A DNA stretch of 64,000 nt from Salinibius halmophilus (GCF_003577475.1 NZ_QPEP01000005.1:186001-250000), one strand, 5' to 3'. Numbered from the stretch's first letter, positions 25,979-35,702 are shown. Made by a program: numbers and translations. Notes: generated by a model from the letters alone, not told the origin.

Positions 25979-28852
25979 ATGCAAAAGCTCACCCTTAGTT
26001 TAATTTCACTGGCAACGCTCACCGCTTGTTCGCCGAACCTTGTCATCATAGACGACTCGGCTACTAGGCTAACTCCTACGACGACTCCTACGACGACTCC
26101 GACGATGACTCCGACGATGACTCCGACGATGACTCCGACGATGACTCCGACGATGACTCTGACGATGACTCCGACGATGACTCCGACGATGACTCCGACG
26201 ATGACTCCGACAGCGACTCCGACAGCGACTCCGACAGCGACTCCGACAGCGACTCCGACAGCGACTCCGACAGCGACTCCGACAGCGACTCCGACAGCGA
26301 CTCCGACAGCGACTCCGACAGCGACTCCGACAGCGACTCCGACAGCGACTCCGACAGCGACTCCGACAGCGACTCCGACAGCGACTCCGACAGCGACTCC
26401 GACAGCGACTCCGACAGTAAACCCAGCCAATGACATAGAAGTAAACGCGCTAGGGTTTTATGATTTAGACAAAAATGGCAACGAACGGGCCATTCGTAAT
26501 GACCTAACCGGTGCTCTCGCTGGGCAGGTACAATTTGCTCAAACGCATACCATCGACCCAAGCGGTAATGATGCCAAAAACATGCCGTCATTAATTGCCG
26601 AGCGCGAAGCCATGTTGCTGTTTACCCCACAGCAAACCCAGCAATACGTAACAGTTATCGTGAAACATCAAGGCAACCAGGTCGCCGAACTGGCAATGCA
26701 GCACCCCAACCTGTTGTTAAAAAGTGACTACAGCAACACCGATGGCCGCCCCGATCTCATATACTCGCGTAAAGCTTGGCATACGATTTTACCGTGGGAC
26801 CTGGTAAAACCAGGCATGAGCCTTGAGTTTAAAGCCGACCATAACGGTGAGTTGGCTGCCAACAGCATTGAATTTATGCCACCTACTGAAATGGTGCTGC
26901 ATACCGCTCGCTTAGGACTATTAACCGCTCCGCCACAAAGTGCTGGCCATCGATTATTAACTGACCCAATTAAGGTGACCACCGACTACTTCCAAACCCT
27001 ACCAGTTGCAAAACTAGTCAGCGCTGTTTACGAGGACATCCAACTTGAACAGGTAATGGTGAAAGACGGTACGGTTTATACAACCGCCAGCCGTGATCAA
27101 GGTGGCGTATACAGTGGTGATATGCGCCAAAGTGTCGCCAAAGTTCAATTCTCGATGGGTGTGAATTTGGCCAACTTTGGCTTCCCAAGTTCAGACATGC
27201 GCGAGAGCAACCCGCACACCTATGCGCGTAATACCATTCACCACGCCCAAGGGTTGTATGCCAATGGCATTCAGCAACATGGGCTTTCTGGTGGCAACGG
27301 CATGATTACGCTTTTGAGTTCCACTGGTAACGAGTTGAGCCATGAGCTTGGCCACTCATATTCTCTTGGTCACTACCCAGGCGCTTCCAATGGCGATTAT
27401 TTCTGGGCTGCTCATCATGCCGATAGTGGCTGGGGCTACATCGCCCATCGCAACCGCATGCGGGCAAACGTAAACTGGAACGCGGCCTACAATACCGTTA
27501 CCGCCAATGGTGTCGACCTAACGCAAGGCTTTGACAACATCTATGACTACCAAAAAGACGCCATGTCCGGTGGTTCAGACACCTCAAATCTAAGTGAAGT
27601 CACCCATCACACGGGCTACAGTGCAAACATCATTCAGCAATATATCGCCAATATGCCGATGATTGATTTAAGCTCACCGACTGGCTATGTGAAGTGGAAT
27701 GCCAACACGCAACAACTTGAAACAGCCACACCAACGGTTGACCACTATGGCCAGCCAAGGTTAAAACCAGCTAAACAAGGCGTCGAGGTGATCACTCTGT
27801 TAGGCGCTTATAACCCAAGCAACTACACCGCCGTGATGTTTCCTATGGTTCGCTCAAACTATGGCAACGTGTTCGACTACAACCACAGCTTAGACGCCAA
27901 CGACTGTGCGATTGAAGTTGATTTTGCCAGCGGTGCCACTGAAACTGTTCGCTTACATAACTACCAGCTGCGCGGTGGCGAGGTGAACCAGTTCCAGTTA
28001 AATCTTGAAGCAGCAGCGAAACCTACATGGGCCAGCATTGTTTGCTACAGCAACGGTAGCCGCAATGTGATGGCGCAATTGGACATCCCTACTGATTTGC
28101 CAGCGATGCAACTGCCAGTCATTGTTGGTAAAGAACACCGCTTCCAGCAGCTTCGTGCCAAAGAGCTAGCCGAACTCGACACCGAGTTACTAATTCAGCA
28201 ATCGGCCGAGGTGCCAGTTTTATCAGCCAAAGGGCAACTATATTTAGACAGTTGGTCGGATGACCTCTCTGGCCTTTCACCAGCCGCTAAAAATGTGGCA
28301 GACCGCTATATTGCTATCACCCAAGGTATTCAAACACTCGACGCGTGGATCGCGACTAATCGTGATACCTTACTTGCCGGTGGCAGCATTTCAGAGTTGA
28401 ATGACCAGCTCGCAACACTGGGCATGAGCCTTAATGAACTAACTGTAACAGGCGGTGAACTACGAGTAGAGCGCTATAACCAGTGTTTGGTTGCCAGTGG
28501 CAGCAGTTTGAGCTTCCAAAGCAATGATTGCAGCAGCTGGGTGCAAGACATAAAAGGTAATATCCGCTTAGCCAGCAACCCAAGCCAATGTGTGCAAAAC
28601 CTGGGTGGTGGCCAACTTGGTTTAGCAGACTGTAAAGATGCCCAAAACCAACATAGCTGGCAGCAAGACGCACAGAGCCGCCTTGTGTTTAGCAATGGCC
28701 AATGCTTCGACTACGCCTCGCAAGACCGCGCTCTATTGTGGGGTTGTCATAGCAATAACAACCAACGCTGGAGTGAACCGGTTCAAAGTAACTCTGCGTT
28801 AATCGCTTTGTTGAAAACCAGCAGTTTAAAAGTACTACTGGCCTTGCCTTAA
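25979..28852 (+). CDS. M66-type (StcE/TagA-like) lipoprotein metalloprotease with TPTx linker and ricin-type lectin tail
   Basis: 957 residues. The signal [17 protein letters not shown] has the lipobox LTAC, so it should be a lipoprotein. Residues 32-147 are a TPTx linker encoded by a 12-bp tandem repeat. Next comes a domain related to StcE/TagA M66 proteases, with the zinc site [14 protein letters not shown] (about 455-468, HExxHxxxxxH) and the Met-turn region after it. The C-terminus (about 825-940) has two QxW-like repeats of a ricin-type beta-trefoil ([47 protein letters not shown]). StcE is a T2SS substrate that cleaves mucin-type glycoproteins, and a gsp operon sits at the left edge of this window. 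The stop is followed by a terminator. Confidence 0.82.
26072..26419. repeat. 29 tandem units of 12 bp encoding TPTx
   Basis: 348 bp = 29 x 12. Units in order: two ACTCCTACGACG, five ACTCCGACGATG, one ACTCTGACGATG (TLTM), three ACTCCGACGATG, seventeen ACTCCGACAGCG and a final ACTCCGACAGTA (TPTV). The seventeen TPTA units are identical at every base, which points to recent expansion. Because the unit is 12 bp, slippage changes length without breaking the frame. The opposite strand is also open here, but that follows from the repeat. Confidence 0.95.
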
Positions 28853-28860
28853 CGAACCAA

Positions 28861-28884
28861 GGGCGCAAAAGCGCCCTTTTCTCT
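28861..28884 (+). terminator. Intrinsic terminator after the M66 gene
   Basis: GGGCGC AAAA GCGCCC (28861-28876) followed by TTTTCTCTT, 9 nt beyond the stop codon. Confidence 0.85.
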
Positions 28885-28966
28885 TCGTTTGTTCAGCTTT
28901 CAGTACTGACCTGACTGCCCGTTTGATTTACACTCTTCGCCACGATAACACAGCACCGAGGCACCT

Positions 28967-29674
28967 GTGACAACGGCAAATAACAAACAACCCGGCTTTT
29001 TCAGCCAGCTATTATTCAACATTATCATCCCTGTGATCATTCTTACTCGCTTTTCCGGCGAGCAACACCTTGGCCCAACCCTTGGTGTGGTGATTGCTCT
29101 AGCCTTCCCTGTTGGCTTTGGTTTGTGGGAGATGCGCCGCACCGGCAAGTTTAGTTTTGTTTCGGGCTTAGGCATTGTGTCGGTACTACTCACAGGTGGC
29201 ATAAGCCTGTTGGAGCTAGACCCGAAATACATCGCCATAAAAGAAGCCGCCATACCAGGCTTGCTTGGTATTGCGATTATTGTTAGCCAATACACCAAGT
29301 ATCCATTGCTAAAAACACTGCTATTTAATCGTGACGTGCTAGACGTTGATAAAATTGAGCAGACCATGGCCCAACGCGGCACCACAGAGCAACTGCCACG
29401 TGTGCAAATTATTGCCTCGAACATTTTGGCAGGCTCGTTTTTCCTATCGTCTCTGCTTAATTACATTCTTGCCAAAATGATTGTTGTTAGCCAACCCGGT
29501 ACCGAAGCCTACAACGACGAGCTTGGCCGTATGACCGCCCTAAGCTACCCCGTTATCATGGTGCCGAGCATGATTTTGTTCTTCATCACCATGTTTTACT
29601 TGTTCTCACAGCTGAAAAAACTGACTGGCTTAAAGGTAGAAGAAATGTTGAACGACCCAAAAAACAAGAGCTAG
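28967..29674 (+). CDS. VC0807-like multi-pass membrane protein
   Basis: 235 residues from GTG 28967 (GAGG six nt upstream). Hydrophobic helices at about 12-30, 35-55, 60-85, 95-112, 150-170 and 195-218. The arrangement RFSGEQHLGPTLGVVIALAFPVGFGLWEMRRTG with a later FNRDVLDVDKIEQ and EELGRM-like segment matches the small VC0807 family of integral membrane proteins. Function unknown. It does not share an obvious operon with its neighbours and is read alone. Confidence 0.6.
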   Translation: MTTANNKQPGFFSQLLFNIIIPVIILTRFSGEQHLGPTLGVVIALAFPVGFGLWEMRRTGKFSFVSGLGIVSVLLTGGISLLELDPKYIAIKEAAIPGLLGIAIIVSQYTKYPLLKTLLFNRDVLDVDKIEQTMAQRGTTEQLPRVQIIASNILAGSFFLSSLLNYILAKMIVVSQPGTEAYNDELGRMTALSYPVIMVPSMILFFITMFYLFSQLKKLTGLKVEEMLNDPKNKS

Positions 29675-29737
29675 TAGTATGCGCAACGGAGTCCAATTCC
29701 GTACCACGGTAATTACGCAATAGTACCAAAGCCAAAT

Positions 29738-29759
29738 ATTTGACATCGGAACGTCAAAT
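29738..29759. promoter_or_regulatory. Perfect inverted repeat ATTTGAC-N8-GTCAAAT
   Basis: Arms 29738-29744 and 29753-29759 pair perfectly, with an 8-nt spacer ATCGGAAC. It lies 95 nt upstream of the small membrane protein start at 29854, in a 179-nt gap. The symmetry suggests a dimeric repressor or activator site. The regulator is not known. Confidence 0.5.
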
Positions 29760-29853
29760 AGTAAAAAAACGTACAACAGTGTCGCCAAACAAAAGGTTTT
29801 GCTTTTTACTACCTCTTGTAACAACAACAAACGCTCATTTGGAGGCGGTCACT

Positions 29854-30042
29854 ATGTTGATGATTCAGTTTGTTTTAGCGATGGTTATCTTCCCAGCCCT
29901 CATTGCCATGGGGCTACGCGTACTCTCACAAAACGCGGAAATCAAGGCTTTAAAAGCTCAGATTTCTGACGAGCAACTTGCTGCCGTTGGTGAGGGTGAT
30001 GAGGCTCGCCAAGTACTAGTGCGCTACTCAAAACTAGCGTGA
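29854..30042 (+). CDS. Small single-helix membrane protein
   Basis: 62 residues from ATG 29854, with GGAGG at 29841-29845 and 8-nt spacing. One membrane helix (MIQFVLAMVIFPALIAMGLRV) is followed by a hydrophilic tail with a heptad-like KALKAQISDEQLAAV. The open frame extends upstream to 29740 but the ribosome site marks this start. A strong terminator follows at 30062. The family is not recognised. Confidence 0.7.
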   Translation: MLMIQFVLAMVIFPALIAMGLRVLSQNAEIKALKAQISDEQLAAVGEGDEARQVLVRYSKLA

Positions 30043-30061
30043 TACGTGTTAAGAATTAATC

Positions 30062-30087
30062 AAAAGCCCGCAGCTGCGGGCTTTTTT
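30062..30087. terminator. Bidirectional intrinsic terminator
   Basis: AAAAGCCCGC AGCTGCGGGC TTTTTT: an 8-bp GC stem with A and T tracts on either side. It ends the small membrane protein gene (+) and may also serve the oxidoreductase gene ending at 30141 (-). Confidence 0.85.
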
Positions 30088-30140
30088 GTGTTTAGAAGGC
30101 AGGGTATGTTTCGAATTATTTGCGATAACTAACCGAAGTT

Positions 30141-31217
30141 TTATTCCGCACCTTCCACAAACCCAGGCCAACGGCTCATATAGTCGATAAATGCTTCACC
30201 TAAGCCTTCTTCAGCTAGTACTCGGCGTGAAACTGGGGTTTGTCTTGGCGTAAAGTCTGGGTTCTCGGTAACTTGTTTGGCAAAGTCGTGGTGTAGTATT
30301 CCTGCACGACCAATTGCTACGAAGTCAACACCAGCAGCCATTACTTTGCTTACATCTTCGCCAGTGCGAATATTGCCTGCAACACAAAGTTTAGTATTGT
30401 GGCGCGGTAATTCAGCATACCATTCAAGCAGAGTTTTATTTTGGTAAGCCGGATCCTCTGGGTATTTTAAGCTGTCCCACAATGACACATCTAAAAAGTC
30501 TATTTTGCCGCTTGCCATCAGCTGTGTTGCCAAGGTTCGCATCTCATTGAAGTCTAAGCCCATTCGCTCTGGTGATAGCCTAACGCCTACAACAAAGTCG
30601 TCGCTGCATGCTTCATCAATACCATCAATGATTTCACGCAAGAACCGGGTGCGGTTGTCAAAACTGCCGCCGTATTGGTCAGTACGTTGGTTATACTCTT
30701 GGCTTAAAAATTGGCAGATCAAATAGCCATGTGCGCCGTGCAGCTCAACCCCACTCATACCTGCTTTTTGGCAACGTACAGCGGCAGCTATAAAGTCCTG
30801 CACTAAGCCCTGAACTTCCTCAGTGGTCAGCGCACGCGCGTTGGTCTCTGCGTGATCACTGGCACTAACTGGTTGCTGGCCAATCAGTGCTTCTGGCGCG
30901 CGAATACCACCATGAAATAGCTGTACGATCGCCAGCGACCCCTCATCAGTAATTGCCTTGGCTAGCTTGCTGAGACCTGAGATATGCTGATCACCAAACA
31001 CCCCCATCGCACCAGGCCAGCCCTGCCCATTTTCAGACACATGCGCAGCGCAGGTCATAACCATGCCAAAGCCGCCTTTGGCACGCATCGAAAGCCAATT
31101 AAGCTCATCGTCACTTAATGTACCATCAGGGTGGCTTTGCTGATTGGTCATGGGTGCCAAAGCAAATGCATTTGGCATAGGTTTAGAAAATGAAATGGGT
31201 TTGCTAAAGTCCAACAT
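30141..31217 (-). CDS. NADH:flavin oxidoreductase, old yellow enzyme family
   Basis: 358 residues, a full TIM-barrel. Visible features: ALAPMTNQQSHPDG near the N-terminus (FMN-binding edge strand), GFGMVMTCAAHVSENGQGWPG, AIVQLFHGG (about 98-106, where OYE has QLxHxG), GVELHGAHGYLICQFLSQEYN (about 156-176, catalytic His-Gly-Ala-His), then GVRLSPERMG and FVAIGRAGI, the phosphate-binding end. It reduces activated alkenes with NADPH/FMN in the cytosol. The yejK-like gene lies upstream with 8 nt between, so they are probably cotranscribed. Confidence 0.9.
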   Translation of the reverse strand: MLDFSKPISFSKPMPNAFALAPMTNQQSHPDGTLSDDELNWLSMRAKGGFGMVMTCAAHVSENGQGWPGAMGVFGDQHISGLSKLAKAITDEGSLAIVQLFHGGIRAPEALIGQQPVSASDHAETNARALTTEEVQGLVQDFIAAAVRCQKAGMSGVELHGAHGYLICQFLSQEYNQRTDQYGGSFDNRTRFLREIIDGIDEACSDDFVVGVRLSPERMGLDFNEMRTLATQLMASGKIDFLDVSLWDSLKYPEDPAYQNKTLLEWYAELPRHNTKLCVAGNIRTGEDVSKVMAAGVDFVAIGRAGILHHDFAKQVTENPDFTPRQTPVSRRVLAEEGLGEAFIDYMSRWPGFVEGAE

Positions 31218-31225
31218 GGTTCCCC

Positions 31226-32215
31226 TTAGTTATCTTGCAGCTTTTTGAGCAATTGCTGCTTTAGAGACTTCGGTAACCCTACGATCTTTAGTGTGTCAGT
31301 GGTTTCGTCATAATGCACGCGCTCCCCCAGCGACTGAGACCCAAAAGCAATACTCAGATCTTTATCACGGCCAGAAAAACGCAAATATTTTTGTAGCTTA
31401 GCTCTGTCAGCAGGCAGGGCTTTTGGCAGGTCTGGCTGGTTTTGCTCAATAAACTGCTTAAACTTACTTGGTGCTTTTTCAAAACTGACTTCGGCCACTT
31501 CATCCAGTTCAATCAGTTCACCTTGCTTGTCCTGCTCGATGCAATAGTTTACGAGCTTGGTTTTCGACTCATACGCTTCTTCTTTTGGCAGCTCTTGGCT
31601 GAACGCTTCCACAGCCTGCAAGAATTGGTCGGTCAGCGCCTTTTTGTCGACGCCTTCAATAAACACCAGGGCAGTTTTCACCGCCAAGGCAATCTCGGCA
31701 TGAGCACGGTTTTCAAGCACCGAAAAATAGCGCGCTTCGCCTTCCCCTTGCCAGTCGCTCAAATTAATTTTTATCGCCACTGGCAACAGTGACATATTAA
31801 TCTGCTGTTGTTTCACTGGCGTGAGCTCATTGAACGCAATACTTGCTTCAGTTGTTAGCCAGAAACCATAACAAGTGTCTTGCTCGCCAGTTTCTTGTGT
31901 GAGCAACCAAATGCCATCTATCGGCTGTTCTAACTTGGCAAGCTGCTGTGCCATGTGCTGAGACACCCTGCTAACTAGCTCACTGGGTGACACGTCGCCG
32001 CTCTTTAGCCCTTCAAAGGCTGCCGGTAAACTAGACTCAGCCTCAGGATCAAAGCGACCGAACTTTTTTTGACTACGGCTAGCAAACAGCGTTTTGTAAC
32101 GCGCCAGTAGTTCTTCCACAACGTCATCCGACGCCAACTCTACCGATTTGTAGGCCACATCACCGGCTTGTGATTCCCGCGTAAACTGAATAATGCTAAC
32201 GAATTGAGTTGCCAT
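31226..32215 (-). CDS. yejK: Nucleoid-associated protein YejK/NdpA
   Basis: 329 residues from ATG 32215 with GGGAGC five nt upstream (TTG 32227 is in frame but lies within the ribosome site region). The length matches the 37-kDa nucleoid-associated protein family. Typical stretches: LARYKTLFASRSQKKFGRFD, TEASIAFNELTPVKQQQINMS and the closing LSIAFGSQSLGERVHYDETTDTLKIVGLP. The role is not settled; family members bind the nucleoid and topoisomerase IV. Confidence 0.88.
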   Translation of the reverse strand: MATQFVSIIQFTRESQAGDVAYKSVELASDDVVEELLARYKTLFASRSQKKFGRFDPEAESSLPAAFEGLKSGDVSPSELVSRVSQHMAQQLAKLEQPIDGIWLLTQETGEQDTCYGFWLTTEASIAFNELTPVKQQQINMSLLPVAIKINLSDWQGEGEARYFSVLENRAHAEIALAVKTALVFIEGVDKKALTDQFLQAVEAFSQELPKEEAYESKTKLVNYCIEQDKQGELIELDEVAEVSFEKAPSKFKQFIEQNQPDLPKALPADRAKLQKYLRFSGRDKDLSIAFGSQSLGERVHYDETTDTLKIVGLPKSLKQQLLKKLQDN

Positions 32216-32410
32216 ATGTGCTCCCAAAAAATGAATGTTGGCATTCTACATTGGAAACTAAGTAGGCGCACAATCCGAAGTAAAATAACTTCGGCAACCC
32301 CAACTGAGCCGGGTCAATAAAAGCTTTCGTAGACACCACAAAGTGACAATTTTAAGCCATGCTTACAGCAACCCCCAACAAACCTGTTGGAAGCCATGGA
32401 GGAAGTCATG

Positions 32411-32908
32411 ATGAAACAGTATCTAGTATCCGTAATGGGCCCCGACCAGCGCAATTTTTTGCATAAGCTCAGCGAACAAACGCTCGCACTTAACGGTCGT
32501 TGGATCAGCAACAAGGTTTGCCACTTTGAAGGACGAATGGCAGCCATTTTTAAACTAGAGATCGCCGAAGATGCCGTTGCCAAGTTTGAGGCCGTGTTGC
32601 AACGCTTTGAGCACATAACCTATGACATAGCGCCAATCTCGCCTAAAGAAGATAACCACCCTATTGAAGTACACATGCATATTGAAGGCGAAGATCGCAA
32701 TGGCCTAACGACTGAAATCACTGAGAAGCTAAAAGACTACGACGTTCACATCGGGCACTTTGAAAGCCAGCGTTTACCGGTCGTTGGTGTCTCCAATGGG
32801 GTATATACCGCCCAGATAACCGCTTTCTTGCCTAACTCCATTGACCCTGAAGAGTTAAAATCGGACTTAGAAGGCCTACACAGTAAATTTAGAGTGGAAT
32901 ATCAATAA
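32411..32908 (+). CDS. GcvR-like ACT-domain protein
   Basis: 165 residues. GGAGGA at 32398-32403 fits ATG 32411 (7 nt), with ATG 32408 immediately before. Two ACT-like domains: MKQYLVSVMGPDQRNFLHKLSEQ (about 1-75) and PIEVHMHIEGEDRNGLTTEITEKLKDYDVHI (about 85-165). This double-ACT layout is that of GcvR, the accessory factor that inhibits GcvA in glycine cleavage control. No gcv genes are nearby. The ACT domains should bind an amino acid. Confidence 0.78.
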   Translation: MKQYLVSVMGPDQRNFLHKLSEQTLALNGRWISNKVCHFEGRMAAIFKLEIAEDAVAKFEAVLQRFEHITYDIAPISPKEDNHPIEVHMHIEGEDRNGLTTEITEKLKDYDVHIGHFESQRLPVVGVSNGVYTAQITAFLPNSIDPEELKSDLEGLHSKFRVEYQ

Positions 32909-32921
32909 GTGTTAAAATATA

Positions 32922-32950
32922 AAAAAACCGGGCCTAGGCCCGGTTTTTTT
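32922..32950. terminator. Bidirectional intrinsic terminator
   Basis: A perfect 18-nt palindrome ACCGGGCCTAGGCCCGGT with A- and T-tracts of about seven on either side. It separates the ACT-domain gene (+) from the OFA transporter (-). Confidence 0.92.
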
Positions 32951-32964
32951 ATAGCTGCTGAGGA

Positions 32965-34224
32965 TTATGCGCTTTGTGCTTCTAGGTTAGCACGTGCTTT
33001 TTTGATGTAAGCAATCATCACCATACTCACTGCTAGTGCAACAACAAATGCGCCGGCAAAGATATACATGGTTGTTTCATATGAACCAGTTTTATCGTGT
33101 AGGAACGCGTTGATCTGTGGACCCGCCAAACCAGCTGCTGCCCAAGCAGTTAGAACATAACCGTGGATAGCACCTAACTGTTTAGTGCCGAACAAGTCAC
33201 CAATAAAGGCTGGCAACGTTGCGAAACCACCACCGTAGCAAGTCAGGATGGTGTACAGCACGACCTGGAACAGGATAACAGACGTGATGTTTGGTAGTAG
33301 TAAGAAGGCAACAATCTGAACTACGAAGAAAGTCAGGTAGGTATTACCACGGCCAAGAACGTCTGAGAATGATGCCCAGCCAATGCGACCAAGCCCATTA
33401 AACAAAGACATCAAACCAACGATGGCAGCCGCTTCACCAGCACTTAGGCCAATCGATTCTTGCGCGAGTGGTGATGCAGAATAAATGACACCAATACCAC
33501 ACGAGATGTTGATGAACATCATTACCCACAAGCCCCAGAATGGACCAGTTTTAACCGCTTCGTTGGCAGTTTGCTGGGTTAGATCAGCTGAAACTTTCTG
33601 TTTACCTGATGCCACTGCTTCTTTCATGCCTTCTGGCATCCAGCCTTCAGGTGGGCGCTCTAGGTATGAAGCAGAAGCAAACATAATGACCAAGTAAATG
33701 GCACCCATAATGAACCAAGTGTTGGCAATACCACCATTCATCACGCCAAAGGCTTCAATAATATAGTTAAATACTGGGCCACCAATCATGGCACCAAAAC
33801 CAAAGCCCATAATTGCTAGGCCTGTGGCCAACCCACGACGGTCTGGGAACCATTTAACCAAAGTAGATACGGGTGTAATGTAGCCGATGCCCAAACCAAT
33901 ACCGCCTAGTACGCCGTAGCCTAACCAGATCACGTATAGGTTTTGGATCGCCGCACCTAAACCAGCGATTAACAAACCACCGCCAAAGAATGAAGCGGCT
34001 AGCATACCAGCCTTACGAGGACCATGCTTTTCAACAAAGTGACCCATGATGGCGGCAGACATACCCAAAAAGAAAATAGCCAGTGAGAAAGTCATTGCTA
34101 CTTGGTTGCTGCCAACTTCTAGTAGTTCCTGCAGAGGGTTCTTGAATACGCTGAACGCATACACAGAACCGATAGATGCGTGCACCCCAACGGCAGATGC
34201 AGCAATAAGCCAACGGTTTTTCAT
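32965..34224 (-). CDS. MFS transporter, oxalate/formate antiporter (OFA) family
   Basis: 419 residues, twelve predicted membrane helices. The OFA hallmarks are visible: IGSVYAFSVFKNPLQELL in helix 1, GVLGGIGLGIGYITPVSTLVKWFPDRRGLATG (about 105-137) and the central loop with the family P-rich segment before the second half (GPFWGLWVMMFINISCGIGVI). Such carriers exchange organic acids (oxalate, formate, pyruvate) at the inner membrane. The substrate here is unknown. AGTACG precedes ATG 34224. The palindromic terminator at 32922 ends it. Confidence 0.88.
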   Translation of the reverse strand: MKNRWLIAASAVGVHASIGSVYAFSVFKNPLQELLEVGSNQVAMTFSLAIFFLGMSAAIMGHFVEKHGPRKAGMLAASFFGGGLLIAGLGAAIQNLYVIWLGYGVLGGIGLGIGYITPVSTLVKWFPDRRGLATGLAIMGFGFGAMIGGPVFNYIIEAFGVMNGGIANTWFIMGAIYLVIMFASASYLERPPEGWMPEGMKEAVASGKQKVSADLTQQTANEAVKTGPFWGLWVMMFINISCGIGVIYSASPLAQESIGLSAGEAAAIVGLMSLFNGLGRIGWASFSDVLGRGNTYLTFFVVQIVAFLLLPNITSVILFQVVLYTILTCYGGGFATLPAFIGDLFGTKQLGAIHGYVLTAWAAAGLAGPQINAFLHDKTGSYETTMYIFAGAFVVALAVSMVMIAYIKKARANLEAQSA

Positions 34225-34444
34225 ATCGTACTCCGATCATTTTTGATTTTACTGTCAGCTAAGCTAATGGTTAGCGAAAAAATAAAACTGACAGAGATCA
34301 ACCGGAGCACCACACCATACCAATTAAACTGAACAAAAACCGACTCAGCGCAACTTTTTGCTTACTTCATGGCTATATCAACCAGAATTATGGTCACTTT
34401 TCACTGTTGCGTTCAGTTTTTCTAAACCTTTCTTTTTGGTAACC

Positions 34445-34683
34445 TCATAGCAATGCAGACCACTTGGGCCTGTAAAAAGCGTCTTTCTCACCAGCGAGGT
34501 AAGGATGGTTGCTTAAGTGCTGGTCTAATAATTGCAGCATGGCGCCAACACGCACTTCATGTACATGTTTGATATCTTTCTCACTACTAGCAATATTGGT
34601 ATGTTTTTCTGGGTAAAAATAGGGCATTAATTCCGGCATGGCGCCCAACTCGCGTTGCGTGGAAAATAAAATAACTTAATCAT
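34445..34683 (-). pseudogene. Glutathione S-transferase gene broken by deletion and frameshift
   Basis: ATG 34683 overlaps the stop of the LysR gene and starts MIKLFYFPRNASWAPC, the glutathione-site strand of a GST N-terminal domain, but the frame ends two codons later. In another frame the sequence continues as PELMPYFYPEKHT and VRVGAMLQLLDQHLSNHPYL then AGE, the first half of a GST C-terminal domain. About 70 residues of the N-terminal domain are missing between the two pieces, and the end of the C-terminal domain is gone. The gene is therefore dead. The position (coupled behind LysR) suggests the regulator once controlled it. Confidence 0.65.
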
Positions 34684-35578
34684 CACTTCTGCCTATCATT
34701 TGGGAAATTTCGTGCCATAACATATTACCTACCGGGCCAAGCACCTGCCCTTTGCGTTTGGCCAACTTATAATGGAACTCGGTAACGCTAGTGAAGTCAT
34801 CCAACTTTACGTGCACCAAGGTCCCAGTTTTTAGGTCGCTTTGTACCAAGTATTCCGGCAGCTTACCCCACCCCATCCCTTGTTTGATTAGCGATAACTT
34901 GGTAGAGAAATTGTTTACATACCAGTAGCGCTGTGCCGTTTGCACGTCTAGTTTGACCCCCTTGGTCATACCACCAGAGTCTCGCACCAAAATTTGATAC
35001 TCGTTAATCAATTGCTTAATACTAACCAATGGCGCGTGTTTCGCGGCCATCTCTGATGACAAAACATTAATTAGTCGACCTTTGTTTAGACGTACGGTTT
35101 CAAACAAGCTTGGCTTTATTAGGTCATCTGGCAAAGGAGTTATGGCGATGTGCGCATGCTGATGTTGCAACTGCTCAAAGGCACCAGATAAATACTCTTG
35201 CTGAAGAACAATATTCGTGTGAGGAAACCTTTGTTGGGTTGCCTTCAGTGCCGAGGCTATTTTTTCAATTGGGAACGACGCTTCAATGGCTAGCACTATC
35301 TGCTCTTCATTGCCCAAGGCGTAATGATGTGCGGTTTGCACGAGCGTATCATGACTGTTCAACACCTGAAGCGCTAACTCATATAGTGCATTTCCTTCAC
35401 CCGTGAGCGCTAGGCGATAACCGCTGCGATCAAACACAGCAACACCCAGTGTTGCCTCTAGCTGTTTTAAAGCATGACTCAGAGCAGGCTGAGTTTTGTG
35501 CAGTTTGGCCGCCGCACTAGCAAGTGACTTGTGCTCTACGACAGCTCTTAAACACCGTAATTGATCAATTGATGGCAT
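34676..35578 (-). CDS. LysR-family transcriptional regulator
   Basis: 300 residues. The winged helix (CLRAVVEHKSLASAAAKLHKTQPALSHALKQLEATLGV, residues about 7-45; VAVFDRSGYRLALTGEGNALYELA) is followed by the effector domain (EEQIVLAIEASFPIEKIASAL). It is divergent to the DoxX gene (start 35703), with 124 nt between, and its 3' end overlaps the GST relic. It probably regulates doxX and, in the past, the GST. Confidence 0.9.
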   Translation of the reverse strand: MPSIDQLRCLRAVVEHKSLASAAAKLHKTQPALSHALKQLEATLGVAVFDRSGYRLALTGEGNALYELALQVLNSHDTLVQTAHHYALGNEEQIVLAIEASFPIEKIASALKATQQRFPHTNIVLQQEYLSGAFEQLQHQHAHIAITPLPDDLIKPSLFETVRLNKGRLINVLSSEMAAKHAPLVSIKQLINEYQILVRDSGGMTKGVKLDVQTAQRYWYVNNFSTKLSLIKQGMGWGKLPEYLVQSDLKTGTLVHVKLDDFTSVTEFHYKLAKRKGQVLGPVGNMLWHEISQMIGRSDD

Positions 35579-35702
35579 AAGTTGCCTCGCAATTTAATAA
35601 ATACATCTTATGTAGTTATTGAATATTCATCAATATCTCTTAATTAATAAGCAGTAGATACTGATCAGTACACATTCAGAATCAGTTTGGAGGGAGTTTA
35701 AT

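Noticed and set aside
25957-26591. Two long minus-strand frames across the repeat (VGVA... and SLSE... polymers)
   Set aside because: They are forced by the 12-bp unit, which has no stop in those frames. There is no ribosome site and no folded domain outside the repeat.
28900-29424. 174-codon minus-strand frame opposite the VC0807-like gene
   Set aside because: It is antisense to a membrane protein with normal codon use and has no ribosome site.
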